Shown: piece by piece, positions 19,839 through 31,386 of the stretch
How the letters are laid out: every line of letters begins with the position of its first letter
Position numbering within the stretch: position 1 is the first letter of the stretch
DNA from: Heterobasidion occidentale
Taxonomy: Eukaryota > Basidiomycota > Agaricomycetes > Russulales > Bondarzewiaceae
DNA length: 64,000 nucleotides
Direction: 5' to 3'
Assembly: GCA_039111635.1 (NCBI GenBank)
Contig: JBCAQO010000004.1
Coordinates: forward strand, 62,001 to 126,000
Notes under the pieces: generated by a model
Told to the model about the DNA's origin: nothing
Database searches by the model: none
The model's input: the letters and a program-made list of their open reading frames with translations, nothing else
Made by a program: the position numbers and the translations under genes

Positions 19839-21477
19839 TCCTGCATGACGTTAAACTGTGAAAAGATAAGAAGGCAGGGGAAGTACCTGACCATTTCGCG
19901 TTGCAGCCCTCCGGTCTCAAGACAAGGACAAGCATCTAACACTCTCGTTGTCAAGAGGTATTCTGACAAGCGAATCGGGCGTCCCGCTTGGATCCCCAGT
20001 TTTACAGGGCCCTTTCTGCATTAGGAGGCCCTTAGGATTCACAACATAACCTTGGTACTGGTACATGAATGATGCATGAATATTGGTGGGAAATCGTGTT
20101 GCATGTTCACCGTTGGGGAACGGTGGACCAATCTCGCTGTCAAGGTCTGACAGGTGTCTTGGACGTCCCACTTTGGATCTCCGGTTTTACAGGGTCGTTT
20201 CCGCATTAGGGGGCCCTATCTGCGATGCAGGAACTAATGGCCGCACTCCACTAGTAACCCAAAACGGAGAAATTACATCCGCAACGATGTAAAACTACGA
20301 AAGGCTTGGTCCGCAATGACGATAAACTAGTTACCGTCCGGAACGACGCTAAAGCTACCAAGACCCTCGGAGTGTGGTTGTATTCTGGCAGACGGTGGAA
20401 GGGAGGGCCTCCACCGTTGCGGAACCCTGCCGACTAGGTCGAGGCACTTCCATATTCCATACGCCCTACAGTAAAAGAATATGGGGTCGACACGGTTCAA
20501 TTCCGTGCGAGGGGTTTGGGGACATGGAGCGGGTTGTCAGTCTTCCGACAAGGCCACGACTACTCCATGGCACTCCCATTCTACCCTTGAAGTCCGAAGC
20601 AAGGATTCCGCTTCAAGGGCCAGTCAAGAGGCAACTGGGATCGTGCCTCAGGTTTTGGGTCCGCAATGACGATAAACTACGGACGTCTGCAATGACGGTA
20701 AACTACGGACGCCCTCCACGGCGTTAAACTGGGATTACCCTTTCATTACAGGGTCATGAGCAGTGTCCAAACATGAGATATGTTTTGGCATTGCTGCGTC
20801 CGCAAAGACGTTAAACTACCACTCCTTTCAGCATAGGAGATGTCGATTGACATCGTTGTTGACACCACGATGTTTATCTAGTCCGCAATGACGATAAACT
20901 ATTATCCCTTGTTCTAGGGACCGTATTGGAGCTGGAATTACCGTTTCCAGCTGCAATAGTCCGAAATGACCTTAAACTACCCTCACCCCGGAGGATTAAA
21001 TCTATCGAGGCTCGGGAGGTTCAAGCCAGGCGATAGCGGACGTCTGCAATGACTATAAACTAGTTGACGTCCTTCATGACAATAAACTGAGCTGCCCTTC
21101 TGTCTACAGGGCCATGTGAGTTGTGTCAAAATAGGCTCTCAAACCTATTCTCGCAACTCTATAAGTTATCCGGTTTGATATAGTATAAACCGTCACCATC
21201 TTACCTCAATGGGAACCCTGTCAAGAAGGAGGAACTGGTCTACAGCCCTATGCGCATCACCGATGAATGTTCCGGCGCGCAGAAACGCCTACTGTCTTGT
21301 TTACAGGTACTCCTACGTTGGAAGATGGATAGGTCCGCAACGACCTTGGCGTAAACTAGCAGGGCAGTCCGCAACGACTTATGTATAAACTAGCCTCAGT
21401 CCGCAACGACTTAAGGATAAACTAGCGTATGTCCGCAAAGACGCAAAACTACGGACGTCCGGCATGACATTAAACTA
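19839..21477 (+). repeat. Array of a ~20-nt motif separated by stem-loops, B1 (17 copies)
   Basis: Consensus TCCGCAAYGACGATAAACTA with variants. Copies begin near 19839, 20278, 20310, 20337, 20660, 20686, 20712, 20799, 20882, 20960, 21043, 21070, 21334, 21368, 21400, 21432 and 21458. The intervening sequences are unrelated to each other but many fold into perfect small hairpins, for example 20930-20937 with 20945-20952. No long ORF. B2 has 19 copies at 54906-56628. Confidence 0.85.
20424..20515 (+). other. tRNA-like fold within the B1 structured region
   Basis: A perfect T-arm: stem CACGG (20491-20495), 7-nt loop TTCAATT, stem CCGTG (20503-20507), fitting the tRNA T-loop/B-box pattern GGTTCRANYCC. 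Just upstream is an 8-bp stem CCATATTC/GAATATGG (20450-20457 with 20477-20484). A small D-arm-like hairpin lies further upstream, and AACCCT...AGGGGTT could close it. Not a normal tRNA: the arm lengths do not fit a standard cloverleaf. Conserved in B2. Confidence 0.45.
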
Positions 21478-22311
21478 CCAGGACATACCTTACGCTGACC
21501 CCGCATAATTACCGTCAAGGCGGATACCATGGTCTATTCAAGAGACCATGGGGTTCAAAGTCTATTCTTCAAAGTCCTTACCTCGTGTTCAATACGCGGA
21601 GCGCTGCTACATGCTCGCTCCCTTGTGAAAAACAAACTCTGGACGAACACTCAATCTCTAACCAGGACGGGCCACCGTATGGGGCTGACAGAGTTAGGGA
21701 TCTTCAAAGGGGTCTTGCCGGATTCAAAACAAGTCAAGAGCAATGTTCACTCTTGATAGGTTGGTGGGCCTAAGCCTTAGTAAAGCGATCAACCCACACA
21801 CCTGGAGTCCCCCTCGATACCGGAGATCAAGGAGATGAAGATCTATCCTGGAAACACTGAAGCATGGCCTTCGGTACTTTGAAAGAACAACGACACACAC
21901 CTATCCACAGACGAGTTTCTATTTCATCTCACAATCATTTGCACGACACCTTTCTGCATCGTTGCCAGACGGAACTGGCTCATCAAAGGTACCAGGGGAC
22001 ACCTGTTTTCGAGCAGCTGCCTATTGACTCTAGGAGTGTACTCGCAACAAAACAGTACGGTGAAGGAAGAACACCGAGGAGAAACACAGTATTGTGGCGA
22101 TACTGCAGGACTTCAAATCAAACAGCTCAACGGAGAAGGAAAACTCCTAGGCGTTGTAAACAACGTAGGTCGGTCTTCGCCCCAGAAAACGAAGTGATAT
22201 TGGGAAGATGCATCCCAATCTATTTGACGACCAGAAAGCAATTGTACGTGGAATGACGATGAAGCTCAAGCGAGTAGTCCCCTCAGGAGTTGGGACCTAG
22301 AAAGGGGGTAA
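21478..22311 (+). other. B1 distal 3' non-coding region and polypurine tract
   Basis: No supported ORF. It contains further hairpins: CCATGGTCT with its complement near 21527-21551, and TCAAGAG/CTCTTGA at 21734-21740 with 21750-21756, which in B2 is TCGAGAG/CTCTCGA. It ends in the purine tract GAAAGGGGGTA (22300-22310), the expected plus-strand primer directly before the 3' LTR. Confidence 0.6.
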
Positions 22312-22902
22312 TGTTATGACTTGACCGATCGGGGCTCTTCGGGGTCGGTCTAACCGATGGATCAAGCATCACATGCTAGGCGGCTCCACTTAGGAGCGTA
22401 CATCAAGGTATTCGGCATGTCCTTAGGAGCCGACAAGACCGATGGTTCTTCAAGACATCGGTAAAGGCTATATGAGAGGGACACGAGGCTCATGGAGTTC
22501 ACACAGTAATAAAGAGAGGCATTCACATGCCATGGGCTTAGGGCTTATGGGTAAGCACCTCGTCACACCATGATGGATCAGTGCGACTGGAGAAGTACAA
22601 GAGTAGACGCCGGTTGAGAAAGACGGCGACCACAGCTCTCCTAGGATGGAAACCCAGAGAAGCACACGGACTCTTACCCTATACCCCATACAGTATATAA
22701 GGCCCATAGAATAGGCTGAGGATCTTCAGTCTATTCTCTTCGTTCCCCCTGTATCTACGCATACAGGACTCTTAGAGCTAATCATAAATTCCCTCCTGTA
22801 TCGTAGCCCGATACAGTCGAGACTTCGTCCACCACTCAGTCCACTGTGCAACCTAGGGAAGAACCTGTTACTCTTGGGTTACTGAACGAGCAGTTCGTAA
22901 CA
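22312..22902 (+). repeat. Family B1 3' LTR
   Basis: TGTTATGAC...CGTAACA, 591 bp, partner of 12084-12674. The following base pairs (CATAC) do not repeat the left flank. Confidence 0.95.
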
Positions 22903-23735
22903 CATACCCCAAAATAGGTCAGAAAAATGCTAACTTTTCGGACATCTTGCTCATAAAATATGCTAAAACCGGGAAGGGTAGTCACAATTTGTCATACTTG
23001 TCACACTTTGTCACGCTCAGTTCGAGACTGTAAATCAGCGAATAGAGCCCTGCGGCATCAATTTCCTCTCTCAAATCAGAAGAAAACATTAGAAAGTCTG
23101 CATATGGCTTGCACAGGTTTTGAATATGAGTGCCGAAGGTATCAAGAGTAGTACTCAAAATCTTTATTTGGTTTTTGACATGGTGTATTAGGGGAGTAAG
23201 ACCGCTGCATATGCCAATCTGGTGTCAAGCCTGTATTAGAAGCACAATTTGGTGGGATTTGGGCAGGGAGAGACTCAATAAAAACAGAAATTCAAGTGAA
23301 CGTCATGCCCAGTCACGAAACTGGGCTCTTGTCATATATCTGTCAAGAACGTGGCACAGAAAGTCATGTAAAAGTCATAAACTTCCAAAATTGGACACAA
23401 CTTTCACATGACTTTTGCACCACATTCTTGACGGATACATGACAAAAGCCCAGTTTTGTGACTGGGCATGACGTTCACTTGTATTTCCAATTTTACTTTT
23501 ACTGAGCCTCACTTGAGAAAAAACAATTCAGTAAACACCGCAGACACAAGCTCAAATTGGGCACAAAAATGCTAAAAGCTGGGAAACATAGTGCAATCCC
23601 GGCCAAAAAAATGCTTAAAATGGGGAAGGATTTGGCCAATTTTTGCCCTCAAATATGGTAATTTTCCAGGAAACCCTCATAGGAGCTTCACGGGGCCTGC
23701 AGTGAGTGATGAGTTGTTGGTCTGGTCATTGCCTA
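22903..23735. other. AT-rich non-coding stretch left of the helicase
   Basis: No convincing ORF. It shows four scattered copies of an AAAATGCTAAAA-like motif (about 22925, 22958, 23565, 23607), short TTGTCAC repeats near 22985-23015, and the fold-back repeat listed separately. The start of this region directly adjoins the B1 LTR. Confidence 0.6.
23270..23510. repeat. Fold-back (long inverted repeat), MITE-like
   Basis: Two arms of ~115 bp facing each other around a centre near 23390. For example CAAGTGAACGTCATGCCCAG in the left arm has its complement near 23462-23482. The arms differ mainly by transitions. No ORF. Probably a hairpin-type non-autonomous element; no clear target duplication. 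Confidence 0.7.
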
Positions 23736-23774
23736 GTCTGTATACAAATTTGATGCTTTGGCGGGAGGTCCAGC
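23736..23774 (+). repeat. 39-bp inverted repeat, left copy
   Basis: Matches the reverse complement of 31915-31953 at 36 of 39 positions; core TTTGGCGGGAGGTCCAGC. It lies 160 bp before the helicase start, and the partner lies 148 bp before the DUF6589 start, so the two converging genes are bracketed symmetrically. Confidence 0.75.
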
Positions 23775-23933
23775 GACCTGCCTTATTAGGAAGGTTGGCA
23801 GGAGACGGCAGAGCGAGGACAGATAGAATTCCATCTCCGACTTAAAGGGGCTCATGTGATTTTTCTCGAATTTGTTAGGAGACTTAGGGGCCCAAAAATA
23901 CACTGTTTCTTCATAATTTATTCCTTCTCGCAC

Positions 23934-26611
23934 ATGAACAGCTGGACATTGCCCAAAGGGATCCTCTACATCAAGGAAACTCTATGCACTCTTTTACCTT
24001 GGCCAAATGGTCCCCACAACTGGCAAGTTGACAGTACTGCCAATATTCTAGAAGGAAATAAACAGTTGGTTATTGCTGCTTAAGGCGAAGGGAAGATGGC
24101 CGTCGCATACTTACATCTAATCTTAATCTCCCATTTGTCGAAGAAGCCTCCGGGATCCTTGCTGTCCTTTGCGAGAAGCATTCGGCCAAATGCTGTGGTC
24201 TTGATGGTCACACCCCTGATTGATGTCAGACTGTGTCAGGTGAGTCTTAAATCAATCAGCAGACAACATGGATCTGACAGGTGAGGAGGTGGAAGAAATG
24301 TCAAGGATGGGAGTTAGAGCGGTCTCGCTAAACAAGGAGATAGTGAGAGAAGTGCACCAGAAAGGCAGAAACCTGTTAAAGGAGGTTGAACAGGGGAAGT
24401 GGTCGGTTATCATTGTGTCTCCAGAATGGCTGAACTCACTGGAATTCGAGAGAATTGTATAAAACGAACGGTTTAGGAAGCTCCTAGCTTTGTATGTCAT
24501 CGACGAGGCTCACGTTGTCCTTCCATGGGCCGCAGACTTCTGCGAAGCCTATGGTTGGATCAACCGCGTCATTGTGCGCATACCTGTTGGCATCCCTGTC
24601 CTGGCGATGAGCGGAACACTGGGCTCGGAGGCCGAGACATCTCTCACCAAGTTTCTAGGCTTTTGCGATGGGACATATCAGACGATCCAAAGATCCTGTG
24701 AACGACCCAACCTGCACATAATATTCAGTACACTCACGCACGGACTTGGTGGGAAGGACTTCCCTGATATTGCTTGGGCCGCCAAAAGCACAAAAAAAAC
24801 AATCATTTTTTGCGACACCATTGATCTCGGGTATCGCGTTGCAACCTACTTGCATCACTTTGATCCACCAGGGCCCACTTGACAGCGCAAAATTTGCACC
24901 TATAACTCATTGATCTGGCCCAATGACAATACTGAATGCCTGCGGGCTTTTCGAGAAGATCCAGACACCCGTATTGTGGTCTCAACTGTGAAAATTGCGA
25001 TGGGTGTGGACTTACAACAGGTTGACATTGTCATCAATCTCGGCGCGCCAGCATCGGTCGCTGCCATGATGCAGCAAATCTGTCGTGCGGGATGAGACCC
25101 TTCGAGGAATGCGACAGGCTACACCTATGTTCAGGCGTCTATGCTGGAAACTGCAACATCTGTTGGTCAGAGGCGTGCAGGCAAGTTGTCAAAAGATGGG
25201 CACTCATCGGATCTGGAAGTAGGTTGTGCTGCGAAGATGCGCGCGAGCACGGGAACAAACAGGTGTTCAGACGATACAGATATGGTGGTTAACACAAGAA
25301 CAAAGAATAGGAAAGCTCACAATGCAGGAATGCTGAAGCTTGTCAAGGCTCATGCTGTAAATGGCTGTTTGGTGGCCAAGATCAATCACGTGTTTGGCAG
25401 TACGCAGCCTGCTTCCCACGAGGCCTGTGTCAAGGCTCGATGTCGTCTACCTTGCTCGAGTTGCATCCAAGGACTTGTGCCTCGTACCCGGATTGCGAAG
25501 CCGGGGCAAGCCTCCTCTCTAACCTCACCCAGCATGCCGCATTCGAACCCCATGGGTACAAGTCGGGAGGCAGCAGCCCTAGCAACGGACGAGATCATTT
25601 CACAGGCGATTCCGGTAGTCTCTGACGACACATCTCTCTCAACATACCCCCCAGGCCTTGCTTTTGACCAACACGCTCCAACGAGAGACTTCCTGATTGC
25701 CACTTCAGATCAAGCTGCCTCGAGAAATCTGCCTGCAACCTCAAGACAGCATACCACATCCTCGACAGACACCATCATTTGCCCGAAGCTCACCTCTAAG
25801 CTGCGCGTCCATGCAGCGAGAGTTTTGATTGGCTTATATCTTACCGGATGGATGAAGAAGGACGGCCCTTGGTACTTGCTGGCACCCTACCAGTGCTACA
25901 TGCCTAATGCACAGCATCAAGCCATTCTCAACAATTTCTATCTGATTCGTGACATTGAGGACTTGCGACGACACTTGGAGGGATGGGAATTCGGGAAAGC
26001 GACAGGAGGACGCTGTGGGAGAGTATTCAGGGCCTTGACGCACGATACGACCACGTGCATCTAGTGTGGAAGAAACAGGCCGCCGCTAGAAGAGCTCAGA
26101 CATTGCAAGATAAAGTGGTTGCAAAGATGGGTAGACTTGCATGTAAGTATTTGCATAGCTTTGCAGTGGAATATTACTAATCATCTGCAATGTTCGCGTG
26201 CACATCCCTCTCAGCGCGCGCGAACGGTGAGGTCGACACTCCACTCGCAAACGGTGAGGTCGACACTCCGCTCGCAAACGTGGTCAATGTGGCTGCAACA
26301 CTATCGGTGGCAACAGTACAGTGCGTTGCAGTGATGTGGGAAATCAGTTGTGTATAGATCTGCTAACATATTACAATAGCACCTCTTCTGTTGCGAGCGC
26401 CGTTCTCAATGCTCCGTTCGTCAGCACAGTGAGTATGCCCACGCTACTATCGCCTCGTTACTCACCCTATCGTCAGCATGAGGAAATGGACATCGAGAAT
26501 TGGCTCCCTCCCACTGCAGCCCCCCCTCAGCACTCGCAATTGAGGTCTCGGAAGCATCCCCTCCCAGGCGTCACCGGATCTCCGAGGAAGCGTCAACACA
26601 TTCGCAGTTGA
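23934..26611 (+). pseudogene. RecQ-like DEAH-box DNA helicase, pseudogene
   Basis: Superfamily 2 helicase of the RecQ-like type expanded in mushrooms. Visible motifs: Walker A remnant GEGKM at about 24084; motif II VIDEAH near 24496-24513; motif III AMSGTL; motif IV IIFCDTIDLGY; motif V VVSTVKIAMGVD; motif VI QQICRAG followed by TGA at 25093 exactly where the second arginine of GRAGRD is expected. In-frame stops: TAA 24081, TAA 24460, TGA 24880 and TGA 25093; most fit C-to-T changes. The 24268-26064 part is otherwise one frame. There is a frame change near 24240-24267 and another near 26000. The C-terminal part has plausible introns (GTAAGT 26142 with TACTAAT and CAG near 26213; another ending near 26379) and ends at TGA 26609. 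Start at ATG 23934 is inferred. Confidence 0.85.
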
Positions 26612-29600
26612 TCAAGGGCCATGGCCAGAGGTGGCGCCACATATTCGCACCCGAGGTCCTGTGCCAATGACGACATGGCCATCGACATACACGATGGGGG
26701 TGTGTAGATAGCTAGTCTCATCTTCAATATTATCGGGCAATACTGCCTGTTCCTCCTCAACAATCCCATCTAGTCCCTTCGTTGTGTATGAATGTAACTT
26801 TCCACCTTGTCCCAAGTTGCAGTACCCGTCCGCCAGGTTGTCCTGTGAATGAAACCCTAAATCTTGGCCTTCACACCTGTAATGTAGCTGATGCTCTTGA
26901 CAGATTTGCAGCACGACCTTCAGCTCATTCTCGATGGGCTTGTTGGTGTGGTAAGATCCTCGATCGGCGAGATCAACAGCTTGTTCCATCTCATTGGATA
27001 ACCGCATGAAGTTGTGCATGTGTATTGAGAGTACGTCTTGATACCATTCGTCACCAAAGTCCTTCCCTTTATGCTGAGCAAATTCTTCTAGGTGTTTATT
27101 GAAGTGTTCTTTCATGAGATCGAGCTCGTGAAATTTGCCTGCCTTTCCAGCTAAATTCACGAGCCAGTTGTTAAAGAGCGCGATTCACATAGCCTCGGGA
27201 TATTTGTAGGTTATGTTGCAAAAAAGCTCCACAAGGTAGGCGGCATATTTGGAGTGACCGGATCCCGAGAATGTGAAGATCCATATCTAAGTAAGCCATT
27301 TGATTCTCAAAGTTCCAGAGGAAGCAAACAAGCCAGCAACTGACCTTCAAAACTTCCCACATGTGTCCAATATCTCCCAAGGCGACCGCACGACAGACTT
27401 CTAAAAACCAAATACCGTCTCGCATCAGCAGGATGCTGTTTGCCAAGACCCAATCACCCTTGAAATCGGCCGACTGATGGTTCATAGTAATGCCCTGCAA
27501 GGAATCTGAATCTGAATCATTAACAGGCTCCACATCTTCCTCCCGGGGTCCCACATGGACGTTGACATCCATAGTGTTATCACTGGGAAACTGCCCTGAT
27601 TGAGAGAGCTCAACTTCCTCCATGGGTTCTCTAAGCAAGGATGTCAAGTCGCCATTGTCCCACGGTTGACACAAGACTGAAGGTTCGTCTCTCGGCCCCC
27701 ACGATGTTGAAGGACTGATACCATGAGACTCCCAGGTTGGTCCGGTTGGTGTGTCAGAGAATCGTGCATGCTCTGCTAGCTGCGGGTGAAGGGCACACAT
27801 GTATGCATCCGTTGTACAATATTGTTGCACCAAGATATCGGCATCTGACAGAAGCACCGTCAGGCATGGCAGCCGATCTGCGGCCGCTAGAGAGGCAAAG
27901 TGGGTGCAGAGGTCTTTCATCCCTAGGTAAGTCCTTTTATCCTAATTTTAGCAGTGGTCAAAAGGCGATATAAACACATACCCCCAGCAGTCGAGAATAT
28001 GTCCGCGAACGGCAATGTTGAGCAGTTGCATGCTTGGATAGAAGTCCACCTTGCTCAGATTGGAGGGCATGGGACTTGAAATTGCTCGTGCCAAGTAGCC
28101 CATGCTCGAAAGGTCGACCGTCTCATAGCCGGTTCCCCAGTGACACTGGAAGATTCTGTTAAGGTCCATCCATTTCGTGTGCCAAATTTCAAGCACTGTG
28201 CGCACAAAGCGTAGTGACTTAAAATCTCTGACTTGCCCCGATAGCAACTGTTTGACCTTATTGATCCCCTCGAAAGTCTTGCCATCACCTGTGAAGAACC
28301 ACAGCTTCCCCCCATACATCTCTTCCGAGATCCCAAGCTGACCCAAAAAATCCGTCAAGGCAGCCATCATGCCTTGAGTTGACACTTCATTTGCATCATT
28401 CATACCCAGCGGCTAGACCACGGTATATCTTTTTGGGTTTATCTGGTGTTTTCACATCTGATCGTTGAACATCTCGATGAAGGCATCCCAGTGCACATCA
28501 AGCACCGGAACGTAGAAGATAAGCGCATCCACCCAATGGAACCTCTCAACGGTTCGAATGTGTCCCCAATCAATAGTTTCTTTTATTGCTTTGACCGTGA
28601 GATTTGATCACTGATTTTTCCTACAGTTTTCCAGCAAGGGAGCCAACTCGAAGGCACCCGGTGGACAGTCCTCCATCTAGACTGCTGTCGCGCCCGTCCC
28701 TACAATCATCTCCGCTTCTCCACCAAGTGAAGGGCTCTATAATTTTTTGTATGTTTGTATGTTGTCGAGGATGACAATTGTCAGATGATGCGCTCCGTCA
28801 GAGCTGACGTCACAGAGACTTTGGCGTGCCTTCTTTGCCATCATCTTTAAGGCGCGCGTCACTGTCCTATAAGGTGTGCAAAGTCCCAATCGGCTCCCCA
28901 CTCAATACATTGATTGATGACCTCGCTGTGCGAAAAGCATGATACCTCGCAACAGAGGAAACAGGTTGGCCCATTGATTTTTTTTAAGTACCAATGCACT
29001 CATGACACTGGTCAAAACCTAGACCATGAATTGTGTAAACATCTTGTTTGCAGGTCATGGATATACCCGAACTCACATGATGGCTCGGGTGGTACTCCTC
29101 CAAATCAGGATCTTCCTCCTCTTCAACTGCCCCCTTATCTGACGGTTTGGTGTCCTTCTTTGATGAGGTAAAACCTTCATTTGGGTCTGAGTCTATAAAT
29201 TGGCCAATAAACTGACTAAGAATCCTCCAGGTTACCGGAGCGATGCCCTCGTATTGGCCTGCAAGCTTTTCCATGGAGAAATGCCGAATAGTATCCCAGG
29301 ATATGAGAGGATCAGGTGATCGTCGTCTGCGTGTCCTTTTCTTTGCAACTATTTGTGCGTCTACTGATGCCTGCTCTTGCCTTTCAAGGATGACTTCACA
29401 TCCTGGATGGAGTCCGAAGCTTTCTGACACTGCGAGGGGGTGATCACCCATTGCACTTCCTGCCAAATTGTTGGCTTCTATAGCCGTGCCGTCTCCGCGT
29501 GGTATGTTGGCCAACATTTTCTCTTCATCAGCACACCCCGCTTGAACATCTTGGCCAGAGGCACATACTCGGAGCCCTGATAATGGTGATGCAAGGTCAT

Positions 29601-29690
29601 CAGCCTCGTATGCGACCTTGTTCCCAACCAGTCTGAGTGCCCATGTTGATATTACAGGCTGTGCATGTGATATTGCATTCAACTCCGCCT

Positions 29691-31386
29691 TGTTAGGTCA
29701 GAGACCTATCACGTGCACCGATGCACGAAGGGGTCCCTAGGCTAAACCTCCACTGGGTCGTAGAGTCGTAGACTCCAATGGATAAAGATGATGGATCGTC
29801 TTTGGGCCCTTTCAAGGAATTCGGGGTCGCTTTCTGCTTTGTCCTCGAAACGATTAAGAAGGTGATCTTCGAGGTCTTCTCGATGATGAGGAGGAACCGG
29901 ATGATCTTCTCCTGTCCAACAGATGACACGGGGAGGTGTCCAACTGAGAACACGGAAGGCGGCTAGGCTGGTGTAGAAGCGGATGAGTAGAGGGAGGGGA
30001 GGGAAGGGAGACGAGTCCAGTGCATCATCAGACCGTGTAAAGCATTGCTCAGATCTGACAGAGATTATAAAGTGTGGGCTAGGAAGTTAGCCAGACACCG
30101 GGCGCAGTGCAGAGATTGAGTGTATTACAGGTGAACAAGCTGAGCTTCTTAGAAGCTCATTGTTAGGTCGGAGACCTATCACGTGCACTGAAGCACGAAG
30201 GGGATCCCTAGGCTAATACGTCCACAGCGTCGTAGAGTCGGAGGCTCCAATGAATGAAGACGACCGATCGTCTTTGGGCTCTTTCAAGGAATTCGGAGTT
30301 GTTCTCTGCCTTGTCCTCAAAGAGGTTAAGGAGATGATTTTTGAGGTCCTCTCGATGGTGAGGAGGAACGGGATAATCTTCTCCTGTCCAACAGATGACA
30401 CGAGGAGGTGTCCAACTGAGAACGCGGAAGGCGGCGAGTCCAGCGTAGTAATGCGTGAAGAGGGAGTAAGTAGGGAAGGGAGACAAGTCCAGTGCGTCGT
30501 CAGACCATGTAAAGAGTTTCTCAGATCTGACAGAGATCACGAAGTGTGGGCTAGGAAGTTAGCCAGACACCGGGTGCAGTGCAGAGATCGAGTGTATTAC
30601 AGGTGAACAAGCTGAGCTTCTTAGAAGCTCATCTCGGCTAAATATACAAAGAAGTATCTAGGGCAGGATCGCAATCTGGTCTGTGCGCTTCTCAGGTACC
30701 GAAGTCAACGATCGAGATCTGTAAGCTAAGATGTGTCATCGATCTAACTATAGTACTGGGGCACTAATGTCTGTCCACATCCATATGAAATACCGAGGCA
30801 CATTGCGATCGATCAGGAACCAGGAACAGGGCCAGGAACTAAAGTCTGTCCACATCAAGAAGTAGGAACCGTAAGTAACCATTCATGCAGCGAGCATGTA
30901 AATCGTAATGAGTCATGGGAATCAGTCTGAGTCTATAACACGTTCGAAGCACTTGACCAGCCCTATCCACTCACGTGCGAAGCACGTGTTAGGACGCGGT
31001 CCTAACACTCATCTCCGCTAAATATACAAAGAAGTATCTAGGGCAGGATCAGGATCTGGTCTGTATGCTTCTCAGGTACCGAAGTCAACGATCGAGATCC
31101 GTAAGCTAAGATGTGTCATTGATCTAAGTATAGTACAGTATCACTAATGTCTGTCCACATCCATATCAAATGTCGAGCCACATTACGATTGATCAGGAAC
31201 CAGGAACAGGGCCAGGAACCAGAGTCTGTCCACATCAAGAACCAGGAACCGTAAGTAAGTGTTCATGCAGTGAGCATGTAAATGGTAATGAGTCATATGA
31301 AACGGTCCGAGTCTGAAGCATGTCCGAAGCACTTGACCAGCCTATCTGTTCACGTGCGAAGCACGTGTTAAGACGTAGTCCTAACA
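29691..31386 (-). mobile_element. Outer solo LTR of family A, interrupted by a second solo LTR
   Basis: Minus-strand family A LTR in two parts, 29691-30160 and 31013-31386. Flanked by a perfect 5-bp duplication CGCCT (29686-29690 and 31387-31391). Removing the nest and one CGCCT rejoins the DUF6589 frame without a shift. Confidence 0.92.
30161..31007 (-). mobile_element. Inner solo LTR of family A nested in the outer one
   Basis: Complete 847-bp LTR on the minus strand, flanked by a perfect 5-bp duplication CTCAT (30156-30160 and 31008-31012). The absence of internal sequence shows LTR-LTR recombination after insertion. Confidence 0.93.

Larger units (their letters stand above)
12084..22902 (+). 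mobile_element. Family B Ty3/Gypsy chromovirus retrotransposon, copy B1
   Basis: A 10.8-kb element with 591-bp LTRs at both ends that differ at about nine positions. Order: LTR, self-primer site, Gag, Pol, TATA box, ORF3 region, structured non-coding region, polypurine tract, LTR. Pol is intact (1311 codons) but Gag has four frame-breaking deletions. The flanks do not match (ATCGC on the left, CATAC on the right) and the right flank is not family A, so no target duplication remains. It sits inside family A ORF3 on the left only. Confidence 0.95.

Noticed and set aside
20424..20515. A genuine tRNA gene
   Set aside because: Only the T-arm obeys tRNA rules; the other arms have wrong lengths and no anticodon loop of 7 nt is visible.
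19839..21477. CRISPR-like reading of the repeated 20-nt motif
   Set aside because: Spacing is irregular, copies are degenerate, spacers are self-complementary, and the array lies inside a eukaryotic LTR element in two genomic copies.
22468..22707. 79-codon minus-strand ORF repeated in family B LTRs
   Set aside because: Present only because the LTR is repeated; it is interrupted or altered in other LTR copies and crosses promoter sequence.
24240..24262. A 23-nt intron in the helicase
   Set aside because: Too short for a spliceosomal intron and it does not restore the downstream frame; an indel is more likely.
25141..26064. 307-codon ORF as an independent gene
   Set aside because: It is in frame with the helicase and follows its last stop directly; it is the C-terminal part of the same pseudogene.
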